NCBI RefSeq assembly: GCF_014649115.1
Contig: NZ_BMSK01000026.1
Location: 1-64,000 of the forward strand
Direction of reading: 5' to 3'
Length of the DNA: 64,000 nt
From: Streptomyces eurythermus
Lineage (GTDB): Bacteria > Actinomycetota > Actinomycetes > Streptomycetales > Streptomycetaceae
A program made the position numbers and the translations under genes. A model generated the notes under the pieces. It searched no databases, was not told the origin of the DNA, and was given only the letters and a program-made list of their open reading frames with translations. Shown piece by piece: positions 1 to 8,421 of this stretch (position 1 is the stretch's first letter; every line of letters begins with the position of its first letter).

Positions 1-423
1 ATGGGCATCCAGGCGATCAAGGGTGTGGAGGTCGGTGACGGTTTCGAGCTGGCGCGGGTGCCGGGTTCGAAGGCGCACGACGAGATCGTGACGACGGATG
101 AGGGCATCAGGCGGGTCACGGGCCGTTCCGGTGGTACGGAGGGTGGTCTGAGCACGGGTGAGCTGCTGCGGGTGCGGGCGGCGATGAAGCCGATCGCGAC
201 CGTGCCGCGGGCGCTGCGGACGGTCGACGTGGCCACCGGTGAGGCGGCACAGGCGCATCACCAGCGTTCGGACGTGTGCGCGGTGCCGGCCGCCGGGATC
301 GTCGCCGAGGCCATGGCCGCGCTGGTCCTGGCGGACGCGGTCGCGGAGAAGTTCGGCGGCGACAGCGTCACCGAGACCCGCCGCAACGTCCGCTCCTACC
401 TCGACAGCCTGACGGTTCGCTGA
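1..423 (+). CDS. aroC: Chorismate synthase, C-terminal part (5' end outside window)
   Basis: The last enzyme of the shikimate pathway, converting EPSP to chorismate with reduced FMN. Only the C-terminal 140 residues are visible. They carry the family blocks GGTEGGLSTGE, the basic AAMKPI segment, the QRSDVCAVPA block with its conserved Arg, Ser and Asp, and the helical tail EAMAALVLADA. The methionine at base 1 corresponds to an internal position of the family (usually preceded by a Leu/Met-containing helix), so the frame is open to the left and the start is outside. A strong hairpin follows the stop. Its neighbours aroB, aroE and tkt are further genes of chorismate supply, but on the opposite strand, unlike the usual aroE-aroC-aroK-aroB order of Streptomyces primary metabolism. 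This may therefore be a second, pathway-dedicated copy. Confidence 0.93.
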   Translation: MGIQAIKGVEVGDGFELARVPGSKAHDEIVTTDEGIRRVTGRSGGTEGGLSTGELLRVRAAMKPIATVPRALRTVDVATGEAAQAHHQRSDVCAVPAAGIVAEAMAALVLADAVAEKFGGDSVTETRRNVRSYLDSLTVR

Positions 424-429
424 GGTGAG

Positions 430-465
430 CGGGTGGGTGTGGGGCGCGGCCCCCACACCCACCCG
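430..465 (+). terminator. Strong hairpin terminator after aroC
   Basis: A perfect inverted repeat with 15-bp arms, CGGGTGGGTGTGGGG and its complement, around a six-base loop, starting 7 bases past the aroC stop. No U-tract follows, as is common for Streptomyces terminators. The rest of the spacer up to the next gene (466-688) shows nothing else recognisable. Confidence 0.8.
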
Positions 466-688
466 GGTCGGCGGTGGTCCGGCCACACACCCTGGGTAGT
501 CGGCGCAATACTCCGTCAACAGCGCGTCAACCGTGCCGCCGCGTCCCGGGCCCGCGGGCCCCGCACGGGTGGTGCTCCACGCAGGATCCGGCATATTCGG
601 GTGGCAGGCACACCTCGTCCCGCCGAGGTCTCACCAGCCATGGTGCTCAGGTAACCGAAGAGAGCTGCCCGAACACGGCTGGAGCATC

Positions 689-1927
689 GTGAACACGTCT
701 GTCCTCAGGAAAGTCGACGCACCCCGCGCACCGTCCGTGCCCCACCAGCGCTCCGCATCCCCCGACGGCGAGGTGCCCGACGACGACATCGTCGCGGAAC
801 TGAGCGCCGCCTTGTTCTCCTTACTCGGCCGGAAGGACCAGCGGCGCCAGGCGGAACAGTATCTGCGCGGACTGCTGACCACCCGGGGCCGCAAGTCCAT
901 CCGCAACATCGCCGCCCATCTGGGCCGGCCCGGCCTGGAGCAGAGCCTGCACCACTTCGTCGCCAGCTCGACCTGGGACTGGCAGCCCCTGCGCGGTGCG
1001 CTGGCCGGCTATCTGGAGCACACCATCGCGCCGCAGGCGTGGGTCATACAGTCGATGCACATACCGAAGGCCGGCAAGTACTCGGTGGGCGTGGACGAGC
1101 AGTTCGCCCCCCACCTGGGACAGGTCGTCCGGGGTCAGCAGGTGATCGGCGCCTGGCTGGCCTCCCCGACGGTGAGCGCCCCCGTCAACTGGCGCATGGT
1201 GCTGCCCGAGAGCTGGGTCAACGACCCCGAGCGGCGGGCACGGGCGGAGGTGCCCGAGCGGACGGCGCCGGAGAGTGCCGAGGAGTGCGCCGTGTCCGTG
1301 GCCCTGCAGATGGCGCGGCTGTGGAACATCCCGCGGCGGCCCGCCGTGCTGGATCTGCGCCGCTGCGACATCGGCGCCGCGTCCCGCCGCCTGGCCTCGG
1401 GCGGGGTGCCCTTCCTCGCCCGGATCAGCCCCTCGAGCCCGCTGTCCGTCGCCGACCCGGCGCTGCCCGGGCACCGGGCCGGGCCGTTGCCCGCCCGGCG
1501 GATCCTGGACCTGCTCAAGGGAATGCGGGTGCCCGCCGCCTGGTACGACCCGGCCGAGCCGCACCTGCCCCGCGCCTCCTGGGCGGCGAAGATCCCCGTG
1601 ACCCTGCCCGGCCCCGTCGGCGAGGCGCCCCGGCGGCTGTTCCTGCTGGGCGAGTGGACCGACCCGGGGCGGCCCCCGTCCGCCCTCTGGCTCACCTCCC
1701 TGCCCCGGGTGCCGGCCGCGTCGCTGGTGCGCACCGCGAAGCTGGCCGACCGGGTGGAGCGGGACAGTGACGACATCGGTGAGCGGGCCGGGCTGCGCGA
1801 CTTCGCGGGCCGTTCGTTCCGCGGCTGGCACCGCCATATGACGCTGGCGTCCGTGGCGCACGCGGCGATCGCCCTGCACACCGCGGAGTACGGGCCGCGG
1901 CAGGCCGGCCGGCTGATCGGGGCCTGA
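689..1927 (+). CDS. IS701-family transposase-like protein, degenerate catalytic site
   Basis: A 412-residue protein that aligns over its length with IS701-type DDE transposases. Shared features are the block KYSVGV after the first catalytic strand, LPESW, and the C-terminal GLRDFAGRSFRGWHRHMTL segment. Where active IS701 enzymes have WVxDDTGFPKKG, this protein has WVIQSMHIPKAG, so the Asp pair is Gln121-Ser122. The second Asp region (PVVADAGYG type) is also replaced, by AVLDLRRCD. I see no terminal inverted repeats or target duplication around it. The GTG start at 689 is chosen because GGAG lies just upstream and homology begins downstream of it; a longer in-frame extension exists. Codon 45 is TTA (821-823), implying bldA control. 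It is probably a domesticated, non-transposing relative of the kind often annotated beside Streptomyces metabolite clusters; its function is unknown. Confidence 0.75.
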   Translation: MNTSVLRKVDAPRAPSVPHQRSASPDGEVPDDDIVAELSAALFSLLGRKDQRRQAEQYLRGLLTTRGRKSIRNIAAHLGRPGLEQSLHHFVASSTWDWQPLRGALAGYLEHTIAPQAWVIQSMHIPKAGKYSVGVDEQFAPHLGQVVRGQQVIGAWLASPTVSAPVNWRMVLPESWVNDPERRARAEVPERTAPESAEECAVSVALQMARLWNIPRRPAVLDLRRCDIGAASRRLASGGVPFLARISPSSPLSVADPALPGHRAGPLPARRILDLLKGMRVPAAWYDPAEPHLPRASWAAKIPVTLPGPVGEAPRRLFLLGEWTDPGRPPSALWLTSLPRVPAASLVRTAKLADRVERDSDDIGERAGLRDFAGRSFRGWHRHMTLASVAHAAIALHTAEYGPRQAGRLIGA

Positions 1928-2086
1928 CCGGGCCGGCCGCCACCGCGCCCCCGGCCGGGCGGCGCACCGGCCGTCGTCCGCGAGCCGCGCCGGACGAAAG
2001 GAGGAACTCCGCACAGCAGCCGACGGGTTGAGGTGGATCCACGCAACGGCGCGCGGAACCTCCCCTTCCCATCGACGTCCGGCCCA

Positions 2087-2102
2087 GGCGGGGCTCCCCG
2101 CC
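2087..2102. terminator. Short GC palindrome between convergent genes
   Basis: The sequence GGCGGGGCTCCCCGCC sits in the 200-base space between the convergent transposase-like gene and aroB. It could form a small bidirectional terminator, but the stem is short and there is no U-tract. Confidence 0.3.
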
Positions 2103-2127
2103 GGACGGCCTGCCCTGTCCGGTCCGT

Positions 2128-3207
2128 TCAGCCGGAGACCCGGGCCCAGGCGGCGGCGAGCCGGTCCGGGCCGGGGTCGGCGAGGACACGGGTGCGGCCG
2201 ATGCCGTCGAGGACGATGAAGCGCAGTGTGTTCCCGCGGGCCTTCTTGTCCACCCGCATGGCGTCCAGCAGTTCGGGCCACCGTCCGCCGCGGTGGCGCA
2301 GGGGCAGGCCGACCGCGTCGAGCACGCCCCGGTGGCGCCGTACCACGGTGTCGTCCGACAGGCCCGCCAGACGGGCGAGTTCGGCGGCGAACACCATGCC
2401 CACCGACACCGCCTCGCCGTGCCGCCAGGTGAAGCCCTCGCACTTCTCGATCGCGTGGCCCAGCGTGTGGCCGTAGTTGAGGGCTTCGCGCGGGCCCTGT
2501 TCGCGCAGGTCCTGGGTGACGACCTCGGCCTTCACCCGGATGGCGCGTTCGACGAGTTCCCGGGTGTGCGGGCCGTGCGGGGTGCGCGCGCCCTCCGGGT
2601 CCGCCTCGATCAGGTCCAGGATCGTGGGGTCCCGGATGAAGCCGGCCTTGACGACCTCGGCGAGGCCCGCCGTGTAGTCGGCGGCCGGCAGCGTGCCGAG
2701 CGCGTCGAGGTCGCACAGGACGGCGCTCGGCGGGTGGAAGGCACCCACGAGGTTCTTGCCCGCGCCGGTGTTGATGCCGGTCTTGCCGCCGACCGCCGCG
2801 TCCACCATGCCCAGCAGGGTGGTCGGTACGGCGATCCAGGGCACTCCGCGCAGCCAGGTGGCGGCCACGAAGCCGGCCAGGTCGGTGGTGGCCCCGCCCC
2901 CGATGCCCACGATCACGTCGGTGCGGGTGAAGCCGTTGTGTCCGAGGGTCCCCCAGCAACGGGCGGCGGTGTCGGCCGTCTTCGCCTGTTCGCCGTCCGG
3001 CAGCTCGATCACGGTCGGCCGAAGGCCCCGCCCGGCGAACAGGGCCGCCGCCTGGGCTGCCGTGTCGCGCAGCCGGGGCGCGTGCAGGACGGCCACGCGC
3101 GAGGCCGCCGCCACGGCGGGGACGCCGGCGAGTTCGCTCGGCAGGCCGTGGCCCACCCGCACGTCGTACGCGCCCGGGCCGGTGCCCACGTGTATGTGTG
3201 TGTTCAT
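2128..3207 (-). CDS. aroB: 3-Dehydroquinate synthase
   Basis: A 359-residue cytosolic enzyme that cyclises DAHP to 3-dehydroquinate using NAD+ and a divalent metal. Visible family blocks are the NAD motif GGGATTD (103-109), GGKTGIN (140-146), GKNLVGAFH, GLAEVVK with metal ligand Glu184, NYGHTLGHAIE and the HGEAVSVGM metal-ligand block. These fit ordinary DHQ synthase. I cannot distinguish an amino-DHQ synthase by eye, but no AHBA synthase is present in the window. The ATG at 3207 is preferred over an upstream in-frame GTG because homology begins there. No Shine-Dalgarno sequence precedes it, and a TAGCGT hexamer ends 7 bases upstream, so the message may be leaderless. It lies downstream of the GAF/PucR regulator (141-base gap) on the same strand as aroE and tkt. 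Confidence 0.93.
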   Translation of the reverse strand: MNTHIHVGTGPGAYDVRVGHGLPSELAGVPAVAAASRVAVLHAPRLRDTAAQAAALFAGRGLRPTVIELPDGEQAKTADTAARCWGTLGHNGFTRTDVIVGIGGGATTDLAGFVAATWLRGVPWIAVPTTLLGMVDAAVGGKTGINTGAGKNLVGAFHPPSAVLCDLDALGTLPAADYTAGLAEVVKAGFIRDPTILDLIEADPEGARTPHGPHTRELVERAIRVKAEVVTQDLREQGPREALNYGHTLGHAIEKCEGFTWRHGEAVSVGMVFAAELARLAGLSDDTVVRRHRGVLDAVGLPLRHRGGRWPELLDAMRVDKKARGNTLRFIVLDGIGRTRVLADPGPDRLAAAWARVSG

Positions 3208-3244
3208 CCACGGCACGCTAGTGACCGGTGCTGCCGTGTCCTGG
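3208..3244 (-). promoter_or_regulatory. Candidate aroB promoter giving a leaderless mRNA
   Basis: On the minus strand the -10-like hexamer TAGCGT (3220-3215) is followed by seven bases and then the aroB ATG. Transcription would start at or next to the ATG. No good -35 box is visible, so the call is tentative. Confidence 0.35.
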
Positions 3245-3348
3245 TCCGTGCCGGGGAATACGTCATCTCCGGGCGGCGGTGTGACCGGACCTGACAGATC
3301 CGGTGGCCCGTCGTGGACCGGGCGGGCCCGTGGGACCACACTGCTGTC

Positions 3349-5280
3349 TCAGGCTTCCGGCGCGCCGGCGGTGTCGGGGCGCAGCAGGGCCCTCATCCGG
3401 TGGATCCGCAGGGCGAGCTGGACGTCCAGGCTCCGGTCGGGCTGCTGCCACCGCGGGCCCAGCAGCACGCCGACCCGTTCCAGTCGCCGCGAAACGGTGT
3501 TGGCGTGGATGTGGAGCCTGTCGGCGGCCTTGCTGGGGCTCGCGCCCGTGGCGAAGTACGCCTCCAGCGTCTTCACCAGCTCGGTGTCGTTGTCCCGGTC
3601 GTAGGCGAGGACCGGCCCGATGGAGTTCTCGATGAAGCCGCCCACGTCATGGCCGTCGGACAGCAGGAGTCCCACGAAGCCGAGGTCGTCGAGCGCCGCG
3701 GCGCTGCCGACGGCGTCGAGCGTGGTCAGCGCCTTCAGGCAGCGCACCGCCTCCTGGTGGAGCCGGCCCGCCTCGGTGGGCCCGCGGCCGGGCCCGGAGG
3801 CGCCCACCGTCACGGGGTGGCCCAGCACCGCGGACAGTACGCCGGCGACCGACTGGGCGGTGTCCGATGCTTCGGTGCCCGGCAGCAGCAGCACGATGTT
3901 GCCGTCCCGGGCGGTCTTGAGACCGCCGTGCCGGTAGGCGTAGGAGGAGGCCCACATCATGGCGCGCCCGTGCGGCCCGCCCTCGATGCGGACGACGAGC
4001 AGCACATGGGGCGCCGCCGGGTCCAGGCCCGCCCGGCCCAGACGCTGCTCCAGGCGGTGTGCCCGGCGTGAGTCGCCGGAGGGCAGGGCGATCAGTTCGT
4101 CCAGCAGCTCGTCGGGGACGGGGCTTTCCGCGGCGGCCGTGCCGTGTCTGAGGAGCAGGTGGAGGGCGAAGACCTGGGTGACGAGGTACAGCAGCCGTTC
4201 GTCCTCGCCGATCAGCGGGGTGGCGGGGCGCAGCACGGCGAACCCCAGGTTCTCCGCGCCCGCCACCACGGGGGCGATCCAGGTGTCCTCGCCGTACGGT
4301 ATCGGGGTGCGCTGCGCGTGGGCGTCCCAGGACACCTCGGTCACCGCGTTGTCGTCCAGGTCGGGCAGGGGCGCGGTGGCGGTGACGATGCGGCCCGCCG
4401 GGTTGCGCAGTTGAACGGTGCCGTCGAGCGCGTCGGCGGCGGCCTGGGCCAGGGTCTCCAGGTCCGCGCCGGACAGCAGCAGTCCCATCAGGTGGGAGTG
4501 GACGTCGGCCAGTTGTTGCAGTCTGGCCAGGGTGGTGCGGGTGCGGAAGCCGTCGGTCTCGAGTTCGCTGACCTCGTCGCTGGCGTCCTGCAGGCGCTCG
4601 GCGCGTTCCAGCGACACGGCGCCCAGCGCGGCCAGTGAGCAGGCCAGGCCGATCTCGTCGGGGGTGAGGTGGCGTACGGTGCGGTTCGCGCAGTACAGCA
4701 CGCCCAGGGTGCTGTCGCCGTGCACGAGCGGCACGGCGAGCAGCGAGGCGATGCCTTCCGCGCGGACCATCTCGTCGGCCTGCGGGCAGTGTTCGAACCG
4801 GTCGTCGCGCAGGTAGTCGGCCGTCCAGAACGGGGCCCCGATCGTCATGGCCTGCCGTCCGGCTCCCGTGGACGGGCGCACCTCCGCCCACATGCCGGTG
4901 GTGGCCCCTTCGGCGGCGTGCAGGCTGAGGGTGCCGTCGTCCTCGTACAGCCCGATGCAGGCCATGTCCGCCTTGGTGATCCGCTTGACCCGGCGGCTGA
5001 TGACCCGCATCAGCTCGCCCAGGTCGCGCGGCTGGGTCATGTCGCGGGCGGTGTCGACGAGTTCGGCGAGACCGTCCTCGCGCTGCCGGCGCCGGTGCTG
5101 CGAGGCGTGGATGACGTGTGCCAGCCGGACCGCTTGTTCCAGCCGGTCCCGCTCCTCGGGGGAGCAGGTGCGCTCCGCCCGTAGCAGCAGTTCCTCGAAA
5201 CGGTGGGACGGTACCTCTTCGGCCAGCAGCCGGAGCACGGTGAGCAGGTCCGGACGGTCTCTGTCTGCTGCGTCGGTCAT
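3349..5280 (-). CDS. GAF-domain PucR/CdaR-type transcriptional regulator
   Basis: A 643-residue regulator. An N-terminal helical region is followed by a GAF sensor domain (roughly 85-235, with VPLVHGDSTLGVLYCANR near its end). A second sensor-like region follows, and the protein ends in a PucR-type helix-turn-helix (about 570-635: LEAYFATGASPSKAADRLHIHANTVSRRL). This architecture is common among Streptomyces cluster-situated regulators, with the GAF domain probably sensing a small aromatic molecule. It lies between aroE and aroB and has its own promoter, with a small palindrome at the start site suggesting autoregulation. The ATG at 5280 begins the conserved N-terminus. The ligand is unknown. 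Confidence 0.85.
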   Translation of the reverse strand: MTDAADRDRPDLLTVLRLLAEEVPSHRFEELLLRAERTCSPEERDRLEQAVRLAHVIHASQHRRRQREDGLAELVDTARDMTQPRDLGELMRVISRRVKRITKADMACIGLYEDDGTLSLHAAEGATTGMWAEVRPSTGAGRQAMTIGAPFWTADYLRDDRFEHCPQADEMVRAEGIASLLAVPLVHGDSTLGVLYCANRTVRHLTPDEIGLACSLAALGAVSLERAERLQDASDEVSELETDGFRTRTTLARLQQLADVHSHLMGLLLSGADLETLAQAAADALDGTVQLRNPAGRIVTATAPLPDLDDNAVTEVSWDAHAQRTPIPYGEDTWIAPVVAGAENLGFAVLRPATPLIGEDERLLYLVTQVFALHLLLRHGTAAAESPVPDELLDELIALPSGDSRRAHRLEQRLGRAGLDPAAPHVLLVVRIEGGPHGRAMMWASSYAYRHGGLKTARDGNIVLLLPGTEASDTAQSVAGVLSAVLGHPVTVGASGPGRGPTEAGRLHQEAVRCLKALTTLDAVGSAAALDDLGFVGLLLSDGHDVGGFIENSIGPVLAYDRDNDTELVKTLEAYFATGASPSKAADRLHIHANTVSRRLERVGVLLGPRWQQPDRSLDVQLALRIHRMRALLRPDTAGAPEA

Positions 5281-5306
5281 CGCCTTTTCCCCCGCCGGCC
5301 TGGCCT

Positions 5307-5353
5307 TTCGCTTTTGCGAACAGAACTTAGGCAGACCGTTATAGAGCAGTCAA
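5307..5353 (-). promoter_or_regulatory. Promoter of the GAF/PucR gene with overlapping palindrome
   Basis: Minus strand: -35 TTGACT (5353-5348), an 18-base spacer, and -10 TAAGTT (5329-5324). A perfect TTCGC-TTTT-GCGAA inverted repeat (5307-5320) covers the expected start point. That is the arrangement of a repressor or autoregulator site. Confidence 0.6.
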
Positions 5354-5414
5354 CCACGCCCTGTCGGGGAGGCAGGTGGCCGGGGCGGTGTCCGGCAGGG
5401 GCCGAACACCCGGT

Positions 5415-6254
5415 TCAGATTGGCTGTTTACGGCCGTCGAGGGCCCGTCGGCCGGCGGCGCGCATGGCGTGCACCGGTGCCGGGTGGCGGCCCGTCATCA
5501 GCTCGACCTGACGCACCGCCTGGTGTACCAGCAGGTCGAGGCCGCCGACGACCGTTCCGCCCCGGGTCCCCCAGTGGTGCGCGAGCCGAGTGGGCCAGGG
5601 ATCATACAGTACGTCGAAGAGCACTCCCGGGGTTTCGGGTACGGATTCGGCCAGGTCGTCGGTGGCCTGGGCGGGGGTGGTGGAGATGACGAGGGGCGCG
5701 TTCAGGGCGTGGGCCGCCCGGTCCCAGGGGGCCGTGCGGACGGCGAGTCCGAGGCGTTCGCCCCACCGGAGCATCTCGGCCGCCCGGCCCTCGCCGCGCA
5801 CATAGGCCGTGACCTCGGGTGCCCCCATGCGGGCCAGGGCCGCCAGGGCGGAGGCCGCGGTGGCCCCCGCCCCGAGGACGGCGGCGTGGCCGACGCGGGT
5901 GATGCCGCGTTCGCGCAGCGCCGATGTCATGCCGGGGACATCGGTGTTGTGCCCCTCCTTCCGGCCGTCCGCCGTGAACAGCACGGTGTTGACCGCCTGT
6001 ACGGATCGCGCGGTGTCGGTCACGGAGTCGAGCAGCGGGAGCACGGCCCGCTTCAGCGGCATGGTCAGCGACAGGCCCGCCCAGCTGTCGTCGAGGCCGC
6101 CGAGGAAGGACTCCAGGGCGGGTTCGTCGATGTCGTGACGGTCGTACGTCCAGGTGTGCAGGCCGAGTTCGCGGTAGGCGGTGCGGTGCAGTACGGGGGA
6201 GAGCGAATGGGCGATGGGAGAGCCCAGAACCGCGGCGCGTCGCCGGGTCGGCAT
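5415..6254 (-). CDS. aroE: Shikimate 5-dehydrogenase
   Basis: A 279-residue NADP-dependent enzyme reducing 3-dehydroshikimate to shikimate. Substrate-binding SLSP (17-20), catalytic Lys68 in TMPLK, and the Asn-Thr-Asp of the second substrate patch (103-105) are present. The nucleotide motif GAGATA is at 128-133. The length fits the family. The ATG at 6254 is used because conserved sequence (AVLGSPIAHSLSP) follows within ten residues; longer in-frame starts add unconserved sequence. It starts 37 bases after the transketolase stop on the same strand, so the two are probably cotranscribed. It could act in primary metabolism, but its neighbours favour dedicated precursor supply. Confidence 0.92.
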   Translation of the reverse strand: MPTRRRAAVLGSPIAHSLSPVLHRTAYRELGLHTWTYDRHDIDEPALESFLGGLDDSWAGLSLTMPLKRAVLPLLDSVTDTARSVQAVNTVLFTADGRKEGHNTDVPGMTSALRERGITRVGHAAVLGAGATAASALAALARMGAPEVTAYVRGEGRAAEMLRWGERLGLAVRTAPWDRAAHALNAPLVISTTPAQATDDLAESVPETPGVLFDVLYDPWPTRLAHHWGTRGGTVVGGLDLLVHQAVRQVELMTGRHPAPVHAMRAAGRRALDGRKQPI

Positions 6255-6291
6255 CGGCTGGTTCCTTCCTGTGCTGCGGGGGCGGGGCGGG

Positions 6292-8421
6292 TCAGGCGCG
6301 TGCGGTCCGCCGGGCCCGCTCCAGGCTGGCGCGCACCGCGGCGGCGACCTTGTGCGGGGTGAAGCCGAACCGGTGGTACAGCGCCTCGGGGGCGGCCGAG
6401 GCACCGAACTGGTCGAGGGAGACGGCCTGTCCGGCGGAGCCGAGCAGGGCGTACCAGCCGAGCGCGGTGCCCGCCTCCACGGAGACCCGGGCCGTGACCT
6501 CGGGCGGCAGGACCGCGTCCTGGTAGTCCTGGCTCTGCTCCAGGAACCACTCCAGGCACGGCATGGACACCACGCGCGTGTCGGTGCCCTCGGCGCGCAG
6601 CAGTTCCCGGGCCGCGAGCGCGAGGTGCACCTCGCTGCCGGTGGCGATGATGACCGCGTCCGGGGTGCCGCCCTCGGCGTCGGCGAGGACGTATCCGCCG
6701 CGGACCGCCTCGTCGGCGGGGGCGAGCCCGCTGCCCTCGCCGCGGTCGAGCACCGGCAGGCTCTGCCGGCTCAGGCACAGTCCGGCCGGGCGGTCCGGGC
6801 GTTCCAGGACGCCGCGCCAGACGGCGACCGTCTCGCCCGCGTCGGCGGGGCGTACGACGTCCAGGCCGGGGATGCCGCGCAGCGCCCAGAGGTGTTCGAC
6901 GGGCTGGTGGGTGGGGCCGTCCTCGCCGAGGCCGATGGAGTCGTGGGTCCACACGTAGGTGACGGGCAGCCTCATCATCGCCGCGAGCCGTACCGCCGGC
7001 CGCATGTAGTCGGAGAAGACCAGGAACGTACCGCCGTAGGGCCGGGTGCCGCCGTGCAGGGCGATGCCGTTGAGGACGGCGCCCATCGCGTGCTCGCGGA
7101 CGCCGAAGTGCAGCGTGCGGCCGTAGCGGTGGCCCGGGAAGGCGGCGGTGGCGAACTCCTCGGGGACGAAGGAGGGTTCGCCGCGCATCGTGGTGTTGTT
7201 GCTCTCGGCCAGGTCCGCGGAGCCGCCCCACAGCTCCGGCAGCGCCGCGGCCAGCGCGGTGAGCACCTCCCCGGAGGCCTTGCGGGTGGCGATCTGCTGT
7301 CCGGGGGCGAAGGTGGGAAGGTGCGCGGTCCAGTCCTCGGGCAGCCGGCGGGCGCTGATCCGGTCGTACAGGGCGGCCCTCGCGGGCTGGGCGGCGCGCC
7401 AGTCCGCGTAGCGCTTGTCCCAGGTGGCGCGCAGGTCGCGGGCCCGGTCGGCGACCGCGCGGGCGTGGGTCAGCACCTCGTCCGGCACCTGGAAGGCCGC
7501 GTCGGGATCGAGACCCATCGCGCGCTTGGCGGCGGCGGCCTCCTCGGCGCCCAGGGCCGCGCCGTGGATCTTGCCGGTGTTCTGCTTGTGGGGCGCGGGC
7601 CAGCCGATGACGGTGCGCAGGGCGATCAGCGAGGGCCGGTCGGTGGTGTCGCGGGCCCGGGCCAGGGCGTCGTACAGGGCGGGGACGTCCTCGCGGTAGC
7701 CGTCGGGGGTGGTCCAGTCGACCCGCTCCGTCTGCCAGCCGTAGGCCCGGAAGCGGGCCAGGACGTCCTCGGACTGGGCGATGCGGGTGTCGTCCTCGAT
7801 GGAGATGTGGTTGTCGTCGTAGAGCACGACGAGGTTGCCCAGTTTCTGGTGTCCCGCGAGGGAGCCGGCCTCGTGGCTGATGCCTTCCTCCAGGTCGCCG
7901 TCGGAGACGAAGACCCAGATGGCGTGGTCGAAGGGCGACTGGCCGGCCTCGGCCTCCGGGTCGAACAGGCCGCGCTCGCGCCGGGCCGCCATGGCCATGC
8001 CCACCGCGTTCGCCAGTCCCTGGCCGAGCGGCCCGGTGGTGGTCTCCACGCCGGGGGTGTGGCCGTGCTCGGGGTGGGCGGGCGTCAGGCTGCCGTCCGT
8101 GCGCAGCGCCTTGATGTCGTCGAGCCCGAGGCCGTAGCCGGAGAGGTAGAGCTGGGTGTAGAGGGTGAGGCTGGAGTGACCGCAGGAGAGCACGAACCGG
8201 TCACGGCCGGCCCACCGCGGGTCGGCGGGGTCGTGCCGCAGCAGCCGCTGGAAGAGGAGGTACGCGGCGGGGGCGAGGCTCATGGCGGTGCCGGGGTGGC
8301 CGTGGCCCGCGGTTTCGACGGCGTCCACGGCGAGAGCGCGGGCGACGTTCACGGCACGGCGGTCGAGTTCGTCCCACCGCAGGCCGGCGGCGGACGAGGC
8401 GCTGGTGTCCTGGTGCTTCAC
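6292..8421 (-). CDS. tkt: Transketolase
   Basis: A 709-residue thiamine-diphosphate enzyme exchanging two-carbon units between sugar phosphates. It yields erythrose 4-phosphate, the shikimate-pathway substrate made outside glycolysis. The three transketolase domains are intact: GHGHPG and the GDGDLEEG-like SDGDLEEG thiamine motif in the N-terminal half, the pyrimidine-domain blocks FGVREHAMGAVLNG and THDSIGLGEDGPTHQP in the middle, and a C-terminal domain with VSVEAG. GTG 8421 is the start, since MKHQDTSASS leads directly into the conserved DELDRRAVNVARALAVD; an AAGGAG lies about 12 bases upstream. Transketolases inside clusters (for example with AHBA genes) typically boost precursor flux, and its pairing with aroE, aroB and aroC supports that reading. 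Confidence 0.93.
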   Translation of the reverse strand: MKHQDTSASSAAGLRWDELDRRAVNVARALAVDAVETAGHGHPGTAMSLAPAAYLLFQRLLRHDPADPRWAGRDRFVLSCGHSSLTLYTQLYLSGYGLGLDDIKALRTDGSLTPAHPEHGHTPGVETTTGPLGQGLANAVGMAMAARRERGLFDPEAEAGQSPFDHAIWVFVSDGDLEEGISHEAGSLAGHQKLGNLVVLYDDNHISIEDDTRIAQSEDVLARFRAYGWQTERVDWTTPDGYREDVPALYDALARARDTTDRPSLIALRTVIGWPAPHKQNTGKIHGAALGAEEAAAAKRAMGLDPDAAFQVPDEVLTHARAVADRARDLRATWDKRYADWRAAQPARAALYDRISARRLPEDWTAHLPTFAPGQQIATRKASGEVLTALAAALPELWGGSADLAESNNTTMRGEPSFVPEEFATAAFPGHRYGRTLHFGVREHAMGAVLNGIALHGGTRPYGGTFLVFSDYMRPAVRLAAMMRLPVTYVWTHDSIGLGEDGPTHQPVEHLWALRGIPGLDVVRPADAGETVAVWRGVLERPDRPAGLCLSRQSLPVLDRGEGSGLAPADEAVRGGYVLADAEGGTPDAVIIATGSEVHLALAARELLRAEGTDTRVVSMPCLEWFLEQSQDYQDAVLPPEVTARVSVEAGTALGWYALLGSAGQAVSLDQFGASAAPEALYHRFGFTPHKVAAAVRASLERARRTARA

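Noticed and set aside
433..692. Short frames after aroC
   Set aside because: They run through the terminator hairpin, are Pro/Arg-rich, lack ribosome sites and overlap each other.
689..1927. An active IS701 insertion sequence
   Set aside because: The catalytic Asp pair is missing, and I found no inverted repeats or target-site duplication at the ends.
1..8421. An AHBA (3-amino-5-hydroxybenzoate) pathway
   Set aside because: aroB, aroE and transketolase recall rifamycin-type AHBA genes, but no AHBA synthase, aminoDAHP synthase or kinase is present, and aroC points to chorismate instead.
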